The notes beneath the pieces were generated by a model. The model ran no database searches. It worked only from the letters and a program-made list of their open reading frames with translations, and was not told the origin of the DNA. Positions 25,027 through 33,589 of a DNA stretch of 64,000 bases are shown here, one piece after another (the stretch's first letter is position 1; each line of letters starts with the position of its first letter). The DNA comes from Bradyrhizobium erythrophlei (GTDB lineage: Bacteria; Pseudomonadota; Alphaproteobacteria; Rhizobiales; Xanthobacteraceae): NCBI RefSeq assembly GCF_900129425.1, contig NZ_LT670817.1, positions 8,212,001 to 8,276,000 of the forward strand, in the 5' to 3' direction. Both the position numbers and the translations under genes were made by a program.

Positions 25027-25260
25027 CCGGTACGTGGTCACTGATTGGCCGTCCTCAACTTCGCGCGGTAATTGATCATTTAAGCAAAAACGTCCGGCAA
25101 ACAACGGGCCGGCCTGCATTTCGCGCAAATCGCGCCAAACCGCGTAAAGCAAGCAGTGAAACAGGATGTCGGCGGCGAATACGCCGTTTATATGATGGCT
25201 AAAGCCCTAGGGAACACCGGCGAAACCGGCATTTCCGGGCCTCGGAACCGGGCCCAAACC

Positions 25261-25289
25261 TTGACGCCCCGCGCCTTCGGTCTTATAGG
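25261..25289 (+). promoter_or_regulatory. Housekeeping-type promoter of rpmB
   Basis: TTGACG (25261-25266) and TATAGG (25284-25289) are separated by 17 bases, an almost consensus sigma-70 class promoter, about 90 bases upstream of the rpmB ATG. The rest of the 352-base gap 25027-25378 shows nothing else recognisable; it also holds the divergent DUF3108 promoter region. Confidence 0.7.
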
Positions 25290-25378
25290 TCCGCGGTTCC
25301 CTGGATGGACATGATTTTGAACCCCCGCGCGGCGCCCGCATGGCACCGGAGGGCGGGGATGGAAGAGGGTTTCTGCAG

Positions 25379-25687
25379 ATGTCGCGGCGCTGTGAACTGA
25401 CGGCCAAGGGCCCGCAGGTGGGCCACAAGGTAAGCCACTCCAATATCAAGACCAAGCGCCGGTTCCTGCCGAACCTGTGCAACGTCACCTTCATCTCCGA
25501 CGCGCTCGGCCGCAACGTGCGCCTGCGCGTCTCGACCAACGCCATCAAGAGCGTCGATCACCGCGGCGGCCTCGATGCCTTCCTGATCAAGGCCAAGCCC
25601 GACGTCCTCTCGCCCCGCGCGCTGGAGCTGAAGCGCGCGATCGAGAAGAAGACCGCGAAGGCGGAGCCGGTCGCGAAGGCGGGGTGA
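25379..25687 (+). CDS. rpmB: 50S ribosomal protein L28
   Basis: A 102-residue structural protein of the large ribosomal subunit, at the typical alphaproteobacterial length. It opens M-S-R-R-C-E-L-T-A-K-G-P-Q-V-G-H and has the S-H-S-N-I-K-T-K-R-R-F segment and the I-K-S-V-D-H-R-G-G-L-D-A-F-L end of the family core, then a Lys/Ala tail. ATG 25379 is fixed by homology; the short upstream in-frame extension is spurious. It is monocistronic, bracketed by the promoter at 25261 and the terminator at 25732. Confidence 0.97.
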   Translation: MSRRCELTAKGPQVGHKVSHSNIKTKRRFLPNLCNVTFISDALGRNVRLRVSTNAIKSVDHRGGLDAFLIKAKPDVLSPRALELKRAIEKKTAKAEPVAKAG

Positions 25688-25731
25688 GCGGCTCGCGTTA
25701 GACTGCGTTAGCGGTTGAGAGTTTTGAAACG

Positions 25732-25760
25732 GCCGGGTCGAAAGACCCGGCTGTTTTTGT
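25732..25760 (+). terminator. Rho-independent terminator of rpmB
   Basis: A perfect stem GCCGGGTC / GACCCGGC with a GAAA tetraloop, followed by TGTTTTTGTTTT, 44 bases after the rpmB stop. It separates rpmB cleanly from the type I restriction genes that begin at 25847. Confidence 0.92.
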
Positions 25761-25846
25761 TTTGGAGGGATGGGCGGGTCGCCACGCTTCGTCTTCTTTG
25801 AAACCTTTGCTATTGCAGCTTCCGAGACATCAAATCGAGGGCCGGC

Positions 25847-27388
25847 ATGCTGACGGGTGAACTTCGCTCCAAGATCGACAACGTCTGGAACGCCTTTTGG
25901 GCGGGCGGCATCGCCAATCCGCTCGAGGTGATCGAGCAGATCACCTATCTCCTGTTCATGCGCGGGCTGGATGACTTGCACACGCTCGAAGAGAACAAGG
26001 CCAATCGACTCAAGAAGCCGATCGAGCGCCGAATATTCCCGACAGGAAAGGACAAGATCGGCAAGGGCGGCGGCATCGCCTATGAGGACATGCGCTGGTC
26101 CAGGCTGAAGAACAAGGACCCGGCGACGATGTTCGAGATCGTCTCCGAGCATGTCTTCCCGTTCCTGCGCAACATGGCCGAAGCCGATACGGCCCACGCC
26201 GCACATATGAAGGGTGCCCGATTTACCATTCCAACCCCTGCGCTGCTCGCCAAGGTGGTCGATCTTCTCGCCGAAATCCCGATGGAGGATCGCGACACCA
26301 AGGGCGACCTCTACGAATACATGCTGTCGAAGATCGCCACCGCCGGCCAGAACGGCCAGTTCCGCACCCCGCGCCACATCATCGCGCTGATGGTCGATAT
26401 GATGGCGCCCGGGCCGAAGGATGTGATCTGCGATCCCGCCTGCGGCACTTGCGGCTTCCTGGTCGCGGCCGGCGAATATCTGCGCGAAAACCACCCCAAA
26501 CTGTTTCAGGAAAAGCAGTCGCGCAATCATTTCCACGAGGAGATGTTCCACGGCTTCGACTTCGACGGCACCATGTTGCGAATCGGTTCGATGAACATGA
26601 CGCTCCACGGGGTCGATAATCCCGACATCCGCTACAAAGATTCGCTGGCGCAGGAACATGCCGGCGATTCCGACCGCTACAGCCTCGTCCTGGCCAATCC
26701 GCCGTTCGCCGGCTCGCTCGACTACGAGACCATCGCGAGAGACCTGCTCGCGGTCGTCAAGACCAAGAAGACCGAGCTTCTGTTCATGGCACTCTTCCTC
26801 AAGCTGCTGAAGCCAGGCGGCCGCGCGGCGGTGATCGTGCCGGATGGCGTGCTGTTCGGTTCCTCCACGGCGCACAAGGAAATCCGTCGCACGTTGGTGG
26901 AGGATCACCGGCTCGACGGTATCGTTAAGCTGCCGTCAGGCGTATTCCGACCCTATGCCGGCGTCTCGACAGCGATCGTCCTATTCACGAAGACCAATTC
27001 GGGGGGCACGGATCTGGTCTGGTTCTATGATTGTCAGGCAGACGGATTTTCGCTGGACGACAAGCGGACTCCGCTGCTCGCATCTGAAAAGATCGGACCG
27101 AGAGCGAAGCTCAACAAAGACGAACACGCAAAGAACAACCTGCCGGACATCGCCGCGCGCTGGTCGCAACGTGGTAGCGCAGAGGGTAAGCGCCAACGCA
27201 CCGCGCAAAGCTTCTGCGTGCCGAAGGCCGAGATAGCTGCGGCCGGTTACGACCTCTCGATTAATCGTTACAAGGAAGTCGTGCATGAAACGGCCGAGCA
27301 CCGACCACCGAAGGAGATCATCGCCGAACTGAAGGCGTTGGAGAAGGAGACCGCATCTGGGCTGGAAGAATTGGAGAGGATGCTTTGA
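25847..27388 (+). CDS. hsdM: Type I restriction-modification DNA methyltransferase subunit
   Basis: A 513-residue N6-adenine methyltransferase subunit that, with HsdS, modifies the recognition site. The N-terminal helical HsdM_N domain (about 1-150) includes L-R-S-K-I-D-N-V-W and Y-L-L-F-M-R-G-L-D. The SAM motif is D-P-A-C-G-T-C-G-F-L at residues 196-205 and the catalytic motif IV is N-P-P-F at 284-287. In motif I a Cys stands where Gly or Ala is usual. The C-terminal helices would contact HsdS. It is the first gene of hsdM-hsdS-hsdR and overlaps hsdS by four bases. Confidence 0.95.
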   Translation: MLTGELRSKIDNVWNAFWAGGIANPLEVIEQITYLLFMRGLDDLHTLEENKANRLKKPIERRIFPTGKDKIGKGGGIAYEDMRWSRLKNKDPATMFEIVSEHVFPFLRNMAEADTAHAAHMKGARFTIPTPALLAKVVDLLAEIPMEDRDTKGDLYEYMLSKIATAGQNGQFRTPRHIIALMVDMMAPGPKDVICDPACGTCGFLVAAGEYLRENHPKLFQEKQSRNHFHEEMFHGFDFDGTMLRIGSMNMTLHGVDNPDIRYKDSLAQEHAGDSDRYSLVLANPPFAGSLDYETIARDLLAVVKTKKTELLFMALFLKLLKPGGRAAVIVPDGVLFGSSTAHKEIRRTLVEDHRLDGIVKLPSGVFRPYAGVSTAIVLFTKTNSGGTDLVWFYDCQADGFSLDDKRTPLLASEKIGPRAKLNKDEHAKNNLPDIAARWSQRGSAEGKRQRTAQSFCVPKAEIAAAGYDLSINRYKEVVHETAEHRPPKEIIAELKALEKETASGLEELERML

Positions 27389-28569
27389 GGGCCCCTACTG
27401 TCTCGCTTGGAGAGGTCTCGCATTCGATTGTTGATGGCCCATTCGGTTCGAATTTGAAGATCTCTGATTATGTGGAGACTGGCGTTCCAGTGCTTCAGGG
27501 AAAAAATATCACTGGTGATCAATTCGTATGGAAGGAGGTTCGCTACGTAAGCCCCACGAAAGCCAAAGAGTTGGCTAGAAGTTCAGTTGAGATCGGAGAT
27601 CATCTTGTCATAAAAATCGGTTCGATTGGATACTCAGCGATTATCGACCATCTGAACGGTCATCCCATCGCTATCATACCGGCAAATTTGGCCCGCATAC
27701 GTCCCAATCGACGGTTGATCGACGACCGCTACCTTCATCACTGGCTGGTGTCCGGTGAAGCCAAGAGATATTTTGTCGGCGTCGCATCGACGACGGCGCA
27801 GCCGGCGTTAAGCCTAACCAAAATCAAAGAAGCCCGACTCCCTCTCCCCCCGCTCGATGAGCAACGGCGGATAGCGGCAATCCTGGACGAGGCGAATGCA
27901 CTGCGCCGCAAGCGCAAACGTGCGATCGACCTGCTCGACAGTCTTACGCAGTCGATCTTTCGGGAGATGTTTGGTTTTCGGAAAGATCCTGTTTATGAAC
28001 TGAAGGATGTGGTGAAGAAGGGAACCATCGTAACCTACGGCATAGTGCAAGCTGGGCCGGAGTTTCCCGGTGGTATTCCCTACATCCGAACTGGCGATCT
28101 AGTGGATGGAAACATTCAGATCGGAGGCCTAAAGCGCACAGACCCCGCTCTCGCGGCGCGTTTTTCTCGGTCACGTGTTGACGCCGGTGATATCGTTATG
28201 AGCATTCGCGCAACCGTGGGGACAACTGCAGTCGTGCCGCCGGCACTCGAAGGCGCAAACCTCACACAAGGCACAGCTCGCATCGCGCCAGGAGACAATG
28301 TTCAGCTCCACTATCTTCTTGAGTATATACGAACTGAAAGCACACAGCGTTGGATTGCCGCTCAAGTAAAGGGAGCAACGTTTCTTGAGATAACTCTGGG
28401 GCGGCTTCGGGAGCTCCCGGTTGCGGTGCCTCCTCTAGATCTGCAGAATGAATTCTCGAACATTGTTATGAAGGTTCGCCGTGAACAGACGCGCAGCGTT
28501 CGACAAGCTGCTCTTGCAGATTCACTCTTCTTTTCCCTCCAATCCCGCGCCTTCTCCGGTCTCCTCTAA
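27385..28569 (+). CDS. hsdS: Type I restriction-modification specificity subunit
   Basis: A 394-residue DNA recognition subunit with two target recognition domains. TRD1 spans about residues 1-155, ending with L-P-L-P-P-L-D-E-Q-R-R-I-A-A-I-L and a long conserved helix (160-195). TRD2 spans about 200-355, closing with a second L-P-V-A-V-P-P-L-D-L-Q and helix. The start is TTG at 27385, overlapping the hsdM stop in TTTGA, so translation is probably coupled. The base composition is visibly lower in G+C than the neighbours, normal for fast-exchanging specificity genes. The recognised sequence cannot be predicted. Confidence 0.94.
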   Translation: MRAPTVSLGEVSHSIVDGPFGSNLKISDYVETGVPVLQGKNITGDQFVWKEVRYVSPTKAKELARSSVEIGDHLVIKIGSIGYSAIIDHLNGHPIAIIPANLARIRPNRRLIDDRYLHHWLVSGEAKRYFVGVASTTAQPALSLTKIKEARLPLPPLDEQRRIAAILDEANALRRKRKRAIDLLDSLTQSIFREMFGFRKDPVYELKDVVKKGTIVTYGIVQAGPEFPGGIPYIRTGDLVDGNIQIGGLKRTDPALAARFSRSRVDAGDIVMSIRATVGTTAVVPPALEGANLTQGTARIAPGDNVQLHYLLEYIRTESTQRWIAAQVKGATFLEITLGRLRELPVAVPPLDLQNEFSNIVMKVRREQTRSVRQAALADSLFFSLQSRAFSGLL

Positions 28570-28581
28570 CTCGGACAAACC

Positions 28582-31500
28582 ATGTCCAACTTCGCCTTCC
28601 TCGCTCTTGAATTTCCTGCCGTGCACGAGGCGGCGGTGGAGGCGGAGCGTCAGGCTGCGGTGTCCCCGACGGCGGCGGCCTTCTTCGCCGGCAAGGCGGT
28701 CGAGGTCGCAGTGAAATGGGCATTCCGCACCGATCCCGGACTGAAGCTGCCCTATCAGGATAATATATCCGCGCTCTTGCATGAACCGAGCTTTCGCCAC
28801 GCCGCGGGCGAGGCTGTGTTTGCCAAAGCGAGATACATCAACACGCTGCGCAATCGCGCGGTGCACGAAGAAAAGACCATCAGCCCCGGCGACGCCACGG
28901 GCGCCGTGAAAGAACTGTTTCACGTCTGCTTTTGGCTCGCCCGCACCTATGCGCGCAAGGCAAAGCCGGCCGATGGCCTCGCTTTCGATGCTTCCGCACT
29001 TTCGCGCCGCGACGAGGTGCTGAAGAAGGCCTTCGTTCAACTTAAGGCGCAACAAGCCGAACTCGACGCCAAAAACGGCGAACTGACCAAACTTCTGACC
29101 GACAAGCAAAGCCTCGACGAGGAATTGAGCACGCTTCGCGCCGCCGTCGCCGCCGCGCGCAAGGCCAGCGAAGCCAAGCCCGATACTCACAATTACAACG
29201 AAGCCGAAACCCGCGACCGCTATATCGACCTTCTCCTGCGCGAAGCCGGCTGGGCACTCGACAAGCCTGACGACCTCGAATTCCGGGTCGAGGGCATGCC
29301 GAACAACGAAGGCATCGGCTTTGTCGATTACGTGCTGTGGGGCGCCGATGGCAAGCCGCTGGGCCTCGTCGAGGCCAAGCGCACCCGCAAGGATGCGCGG
29401 GTAGGCCAGCAGCAGGCCAAGCTCTACGCCGACTGCCTGGAGGCGCGTTTCGGCCAGCGCCCGGTGATCTTCTATTCCAACGGCTACGAGCACTGGATCT
29501 GGGACGATACGCGCTATCCGCCTCGTGAAATCGGCGGCTTCTACAAGCGCGACGAGCTTGAGCTTGTAGTCCAGCGCCGCACCGGCCGGAAGAAGCTCGG
29601 TTCGGAAGCGATCAACCGGAAGATCGTCGAGCGTCCCTATCAGCACCGGGCGATCCGCAACGTCGCCCGCAGTTTCGAGCAGGACGGCGAGCGCAAGGCG
29701 CTGCTGGTGATGGCGACGGGCTCCGGCAAGACGCGCACCGTGATCGCGCTGGTCGATCTCTTGATGCGCGCGGGCTGGGTGAAGCGGGTGCTGTTTCTTG
29801 CCGACCGGGTGGCGCTGGTGAACCAGGCGGCCGGCGCCTTCAAGGCGCATCTGCTCGATGCCGCACCGGTCAATCTCGTCACCGAACGCACCAGCGACGG
29901 GCGGACGTTTCTCTCGACCTATCCGACCATGATGAACCTGATCGACGGCAAGCAGGAGGGCAAGGCGAAATTCGGCCCCGGGCATTTCGACTTGATTGTC
30001 ATCGATGAGGCGCATCGCTCGGTCTATCAGCGTTTTCGGGCGATCTTCGAATACTTCGATTCGTTCCTGGTCGGGCTTACAGCTACGCCCAAGGACGAAA
30101 TCGACAAGAATACCTATTCGCTATTCGACCTCGAAGACGGCGTGCCGACCGACGCCTATTCGCTCGACGAGGCGGTGGCCGACGGCTGGCTGGTGCCACC
30201 GAAGGCGATCTCGGTGCCGTTGAAAATCGTGCGTTCAGGCTTGCGCTACGTCGACCTGAGCGAGGAGGAAAAAGACCAGTGGGACATGCTGGAATGGGGC
30301 GAGGATGAAATCCCCGACGGCATCGAGGCGGCCGAGGTCAACAAGCGGCTGTTCAATGAGGACACAGTCGACCGCGTCATCGCCCATTTGATGCAGAATG
30401 GCATCAAGGTTGAAGGCGGCGACCGGCTCGGCAAGACCATCATCTTCGCCAAGAATCAGGACCATGCCCTGTTCATCGAGAAGCGTTTCAATGCGGCCTA
30501 TCCTGCGCTCGCCGGACATTTCGCCCGGGTCATCACCCACAAGACCGGAGCTTATGCGCAGACGCTGATTGACGATTTTTCAAAGAAGACGAAGGCACCG
30601 CACATCGCCATTTCGGTCGATATGCTCGACACCGGCATCGACGTGCCTGAGGTGGTGAACCTCGTGTTCTTCAAGCAGGTTCGCTCAAAAACAAAGTTCT
30701 GGCAGATGATCGGCCGCGGCACCCGGCTTTGCGAAGATTTGTTCGGTCCGGGCCAGCACAAGGAATTCTTCCGCGTCTTCGATTATTGCCAGAACCTCGA
30801 ATTCTTCGGCGCCAACCCGGAACTGAAAGAGGCAAGCGCGGCGAAGTCGCTGTCGGAGCGATTGTTCGCGGCCAGAATCGATCTGGTGCGCGCGCTGGAC
30901 GAGAAACAGTCCAAGTCCAGCGAGTTTTCCGAACTCGATCAGAAGCCATATCAGCCGACGGGGGACCAAGCCCCGCCACCGACCGAGCAGGAGATTCGAG
31001 CGGAAGCACTGAATACCTTGCAGGGCACCGTTGCCGGGCTAAACCTGGAAAACTTCATCGTCCGCCAACATCGCCGCACCGTCGAAAAATACCAGAAGCC
31101 GCAAGCGTGGCTGCCGATCGACGACGAGAAGCGCAAGGAGTTGGTCGATGAGATCGCGCCGCTTCCTTCGGAAGAGGGCCTCGGGACCGAGGAAGCAAAG
31201 CGCTTCGATCTCCTGATGTTCTCGCTGGAACTGGCGCTGCTGAAGGGTTCAAAGCGGTTCGACACCCTGCGCAAGCAGCTCCTTGAAATCGCCTCGGCGC
31301 TGGAAGACCAGACCGGTATCCCAGCTATCGCGCATCAGGCGGTGCTGATTGAGGAGATTCAGACGGATCAGTGGTGGGAGGGCGTCACCGTACCGCTGCT
31401 CGAACTGGTGCGGCTGCGCTTGCGCGATCTCGTCCAGCACATCGAAAAGTCGAGAAAGGCGGTGGTGTATTCGAACTTCATCGACGAGATCGGTGATGGC

Positions 31501-32004
31501 ATCGAACACCTGTTGCCGCAGGTTGGCGAAGCGGACTTCGCGCGTTTCAAGCAGAAGGCCCGACATTTCCTCAGAGCACACGAGGACCACATCGTGCTTC
31601 ACAAGCTGCGGCAGGGCAGACCGCTCACGCCAACCGACCTGACCGAACTTGAAAAGATGTTGCTCGACGCCGGCGTCGGCGAAGCCGGCGATATCGAACG
31701 CGCGCGCCAGACAAGTCATGGCTTTGGGCGCTTCGTCCGCTCGCTGGTCGGGCTGGAGCGCGCAGCAGTCCGCGACGCTTTCGGCGAATTTCTGGCAGCA
31801 GGTATCGCGACGGCGGCTCAGATCGAGTTCGTCAACATGGTCATCGAGCATCTGACCGACCAGGGCGTGATGGACCCGGCGCTGCTTTATGAGCCGCCCT
31901 TCACGGACATCGCCCCCACCGGCCCCGATCAACTCTTTGATGAGGAACGGGTAACGCGGCTGTTTACGAAAATCCAGGCCATCAACGACAGCGCCGTGGC
32001 CTGA
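28582..32004 (+). CDS. hsdR: Type I restriction endonuclease subunit, EcoEI-like
   Basis: A 1140-residue translocating endonuclease. Domain order: N-terminal DUF4145-like helical domain (1-140, with R-N-R-A-V-H-E near 95), a coiled coil (about 150-205), a PD-(D/E)xK nuclease with D249 and E264-A-K266, two helicase lobes with A-T-G-S-G-K-T (378-384) and D-E-A-H (475-478), motif VI Q-M-I-G-R-G-T-R near 710, and an EcoEI_R_C-type C-terminal domain from about 830. All key residues are intact, so the system looks active. It starts 12 bases after hsdS. Order M-S-R with R last fits the EcoEI (type IB) group. Confidence 0.95.
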   Translation: MSNFAFLALEFPAVHEAAVEAERQAAVSPTAAAFFAGKAVEVAVKWAFRTDPGLKLPYQDNISALLHEPSFRHAAGEAVFAKARYINTLRNRAVHEEKTISPGDATGAVKELFHVCFWLARTYARKAKPADGLAFDASALSRRDEVLKKAFVQLKAQQAELDAKNGELTKLLTDKQSLDEELSTLRAAVAAARKASEAKPDTHNYNEAETRDRYIDLLLREAGWALDKPDDLEFRVEGMPNNEGIGFVDYVLWGADGKPLGLVEAKRTRKDARVGQQQAKLYADCLEARFGQRPVIFYSNGYEHWIWDDTRYPPREIGGFYKRDELELVVQRRTGRKKLGSEAINRKIVERPYQHRAIRNVARSFEQDGERKALLVMATGSGKTRTVIALVDLLMRAGWVKRVLFLADRVALVNQAAGAFKAHLLDAAPVNLVTERTSDGRTFLSTYPTMMNLIDGKQEGKAKFGPGHFDLIVIDEAHRSVYQRFRAIFEYFDSFLVGLTATPKDEIDKNTYSLFDLEDGVPTDAYSLDEAVADGWLVPPKAISVPLKIVRSGLRYVDLSEEEKDQWDMLEWGEDEIPDGIEAAEVNKRLFNEDTVDRVIAHLMQNGIKVEGGDRLGKTIIFAKNQDHALFIEKRFNAAYPALAGHFARVITHKTGAYAQTLIDDFSKKTKAPHIAISVDMLDTGIDVPEVVNLVFFKQVRSKTKFWQMIGRGTRLCEDLFGPGQHKEFFRVFDYCQNLEFFGANPELKEASAAKSLSERLFAARIDLVRALDEKQSKSSEFSELDQKPYQPTGDQAPPPTEQEIRAEALNTLQGTVAGLNLENFIVRQHRRTVEKYQKPQAWLPIDDEKRKELVDEIAPLPSEEGLGTEEAKRFDLLMFSLELALLKGSKRFDTLRKQLLEIASALEDQTGIPAIAHQAVLIEEIQTDQWWEGVTVPLLELVRLRLRDLVQHIEKSRKAVVYSNFIDEIGDGIEHLLPQVGEADFARFKQKARHFLRAHEDHIVLHKLRQGRPLTPTDLTELEKMLLDAGVGEAGDIERARQTSHGFGRFVRSLVGLERAAVRDAFGEFLAAGIATAAQIEFVNMVIEHLTDQGVMDPALLYEPPFTDIAPTGPDQLFDEERVTRLFTKIQAINDSAVA

Positions 32005-32009
32005 GATAT

Positions 32010-32028
32010 TTTTCTGATTTTCAGAAAC
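32010..32028 (+). terminator. Weak terminator-like hairpin after hsdR
   Basis: TTTCTGA-TTT-TCAGAAA forms a short AT-only stem six bases after the hsdR stop, followed by CTATTATTG. It lacks a GC-rich stem and a good U tract, so it may only modestly affect 3'-end formation. Confidence 0.3.
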
Positions 32029-32044
32029 TATTATTGACCATCCA

Positions 32045-32470
32045 CCCAAATCACCTCTATATCCTCCGCCATCCTGTTCCACTCAGAGGGGCGTTTCGCG
32101 AACGTCACGGACGCGGGGCGGGGTGCGGTGGACGCGGCGGCGCGCTTGACGGGCGTTGCTTGCAGCGGACGGCGAAGACGTGTGGTCCTGATACCTCGAC
32201 GCTGGTGTCAAGTTGGCGGATTAATCCGCATAACGACGGTGGCAAGAAAGCCGATCACCGGGGAGAGCACGGTATAAGCCGTAAACCATTGCGCGGGGAA
32301 TGCCGGATGATTCCGGTGACTCGCTGTGAATACTCGTGTGCATACTTACTACCCTAGCGCACACGAGGCTGCGGGTGCATCGGGCGCCCGGCATTTCCCG
32401 CGCCCTCTGATTGGAGAGGGCGGAACGAGCAGGTCAAACCTCGCGCAAAGCATGCGGCGAGATCGCGGAC
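32045..32470 (+). ncRNA. Conserved hairpin-rich non-coding element
   Basis: A 16-base-pair stem (32291-32306 with 32388-32403, one G-U) encloses a perfect 9-base-pair hairpin (32333-32341 with 32359-32367) and the 6-base-pair hairpin 32373-32378/32384-32389, whose last two bases compete with the outer stem. A further hairpin follows at 32402-32407/32416-32421, and small ones precede it (ACGG...CCGT near 32270-32283). CCGGATGATTCCGG at 32303-32316 is an alternative fold of the outer arm. From memory, very similar stretches recur in many Bradyrhizobium and Rhodopseudomonas genomes, where they are often mis-called as small Arg-rich proteins. The strand and RNA nature are not proven. Confidence 0.5.
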
Positions 32471-32482
32471 TCATATCTTGGC

Positions 32483-32560
32483 GTCATTGCGAGCGCAGCG
32501 AAGCAATCCACTCTTGTTTACTTGTTGCTCTATGGATTGCTTCGCTGCGCTCGCAATGAC
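32483..32560. repeat. Palindromic repeat, family C copy 2
   Basis: GTCATTGCGAGCGCAGCGAAGC at the left pairs base for base with its reverse complement at the right end, leaving a small central loop region of about 20 bases. It matches the copy at 12211. It directly follows the structured element and precedes a family B repeat by 37 bases. Confidence 0.88.
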
Positions 32561-32597
32561 GGTCTTGCTGTTTGAAAATTGAATCGGTTTTCCCGGA

Positions 32598-32678
32598 GTC
32601 ATTCCGGGGCGATGCGAAGCATCGAACCCGGAATCTCGAGATTCCGGGTCTGGTGCTGGCGCACCATCCCGGAATGAC
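32598..32678. repeat. Palindromic intergenic repeat, family B copy 5
   Basis: GTCATTCCGGGGC...CCCGGAATGAC termini with an AATCTCGAGATT core, lacking the 18-base palindrome of copies 2-4. The remaining bases of the gap up to 32792 hold nothing I can identify. Confidence 0.85.
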
Positions 32679-32792
32679 GGCGGGGGCTTTGGATTGCTTC
32701 GCGGAGCCTGTCATCGAGCGCGCGTTTGCGCGACCCGTTGATTCGCAAGACGCATGACGAGCGCGGTGGCGTCTCGCGCTATCGACATCCCC

Positions 32793-33197
32793 TCATCCGC
32801 ACCGGTAGCGGGTGCCATTCCTGCCGACGAAGGTGCCGGAGGCCGGGTCGTAGGAGCGATAGCGCCGGGCGCACCAGGCCTGGTCGCGGGGCGATGCGGC
32901 GGCGACCCGCGGCGGCGGGGTGTCGGTGGCGTGCTGCGGGTTGAAGCCGAACAGGCCGGCGGCGCCGATCCACACGCCGGGGGGATAGGCGGCGAAGTCG
33001 CCGGGATAGAATCCGTTGGTGGGAAAATCGCGGACGTCGTCGCGGCCGTCGAAAAACCAGATAATCGGGCTCGCCTGCGCGTTTGGCAGATTCGCAGGGG
33101 AGTGGGGCCCGGGCCGGACCTGCTGCGCCAGCACCGGCGTCATCGCCGCCGACGCCAGACCAACCGCGGCGGTAACCAGGAGTGTCAGTTTGCGCAT
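32793..33197 (-). CDS. BA14K-like exported protein
   Basis: A 134-residue exported protein with a signal peptide (M-R-K-L-T-L-L-V..., cleavage near V-L-A-Q). The C-terminal part has W-C-A-R-R-Y-R-S-Y-D-P followed by G-T-F-V-G and a final R-Y-R-C, the signature of BA14K family proteins, immunoreactive lectin-like exported proteins first described in Brucella. ATG 33197 has GAGGA upstream. The gene starts 13 bases inside the end of the preceding small exported-protein gene (33185-33541). Its role is unknown. Confidence 0.8.
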   Translation of the reverse strand: MRKLTLLVTAAVGLASAAMTPVLAQQVRPGPHSPANLPNAQASPIIWFFDGRDDVRDFPTNGFYPGDFAAYPPGVWIGAAGLFGFNPQHATDTPPPRVAAASPRDQAWCARRYRSYDPASGTFVGRNGTRYRCG

Positions 33198-33541
33198 AGC
33201 GGCATCCTCAATAACCAGCAAGGCCGATTGCTTCGCCAATCGCCTTTCCATCCCGTCAGCCGGCCGCGGCGGAATTGCAGATAGAGGCCGTCATTGCGAT
33301 CCGACAAGGCCGCGCCCTTGACATTGGCGAGAGCGAGGAAGAGTTCGTTGCCGGGGCGGCCGCGCACATAGTTCAGCGGCACGCCCAGTACCCGCGAAAC
33401 CTGGTCCACATCCATGCCGAAGGCGAGCGGGGTGTTGTTCGGCGCCGTCGCCGTGAACACGGTTTGCGCGCGCGCGGCCGAAAGCCCGCCGCCCGCCATC
33501 GCCGCCACCAGGATCGCCGCCATCAACCGCGTTGTTCTCAT
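33185..33541 (-). CDS. Small exported hypothetical protein
   Basis: A 118-residue protein with signal peptide M-R-T-T-R-L-M-A-A-I-L-V... ending near A-R-A-Q. The mature part contains F-G-M-D-V-D-Q-V-S-R-V-L-G-V-P-L-N-Y-V and Y-L-Q-F-R-R-G-R-L, a SmpA/OmlA-like or BLIP-like beta pattern, but I cannot assign it firmly. The gene lies 48 bases after the outer-membrane factor stop and overlaps the next gene by 13 bases, so the two small genes probably trail the efflux operon. Confidence 0.7.
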   Translation of the reverse strand: MRTTRLMAAILVAAMAGGGLSAARAQTVFTATAPNNTPLAFGMDVDQVSRVLGVPLNYVRGRPGNELFLALANVKGAALSDRNDGLYLQFRRGRLTGWKGDWRSNRPCWLLRMPLCAN

Positions 33542-33589
33542 GACCGGTTCCTTACCATGGACTGCCACCTGCCGGGCGTACATCGCCGT

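Noticed and set aside
25283..26908. 541-codon minus-strand frame over rpmB and hsdM
   Set aside because: It covers L28 and the methyltransferase core in antisense, with a composition typical of shadows.
28522..30015. 497-codon minus-strand frame opposite hsdS/hsdR
   Set aside because: Antisense to the clear nuclease and helicase motifs of HsdR.
32034..32357. Possible small Arg-rich protein after hsdR
   Set aside because: The frame runs through the hairpin-rich conserved element; base pairing, not codon usage, explains the sequence, and there is no ribosome binding site.
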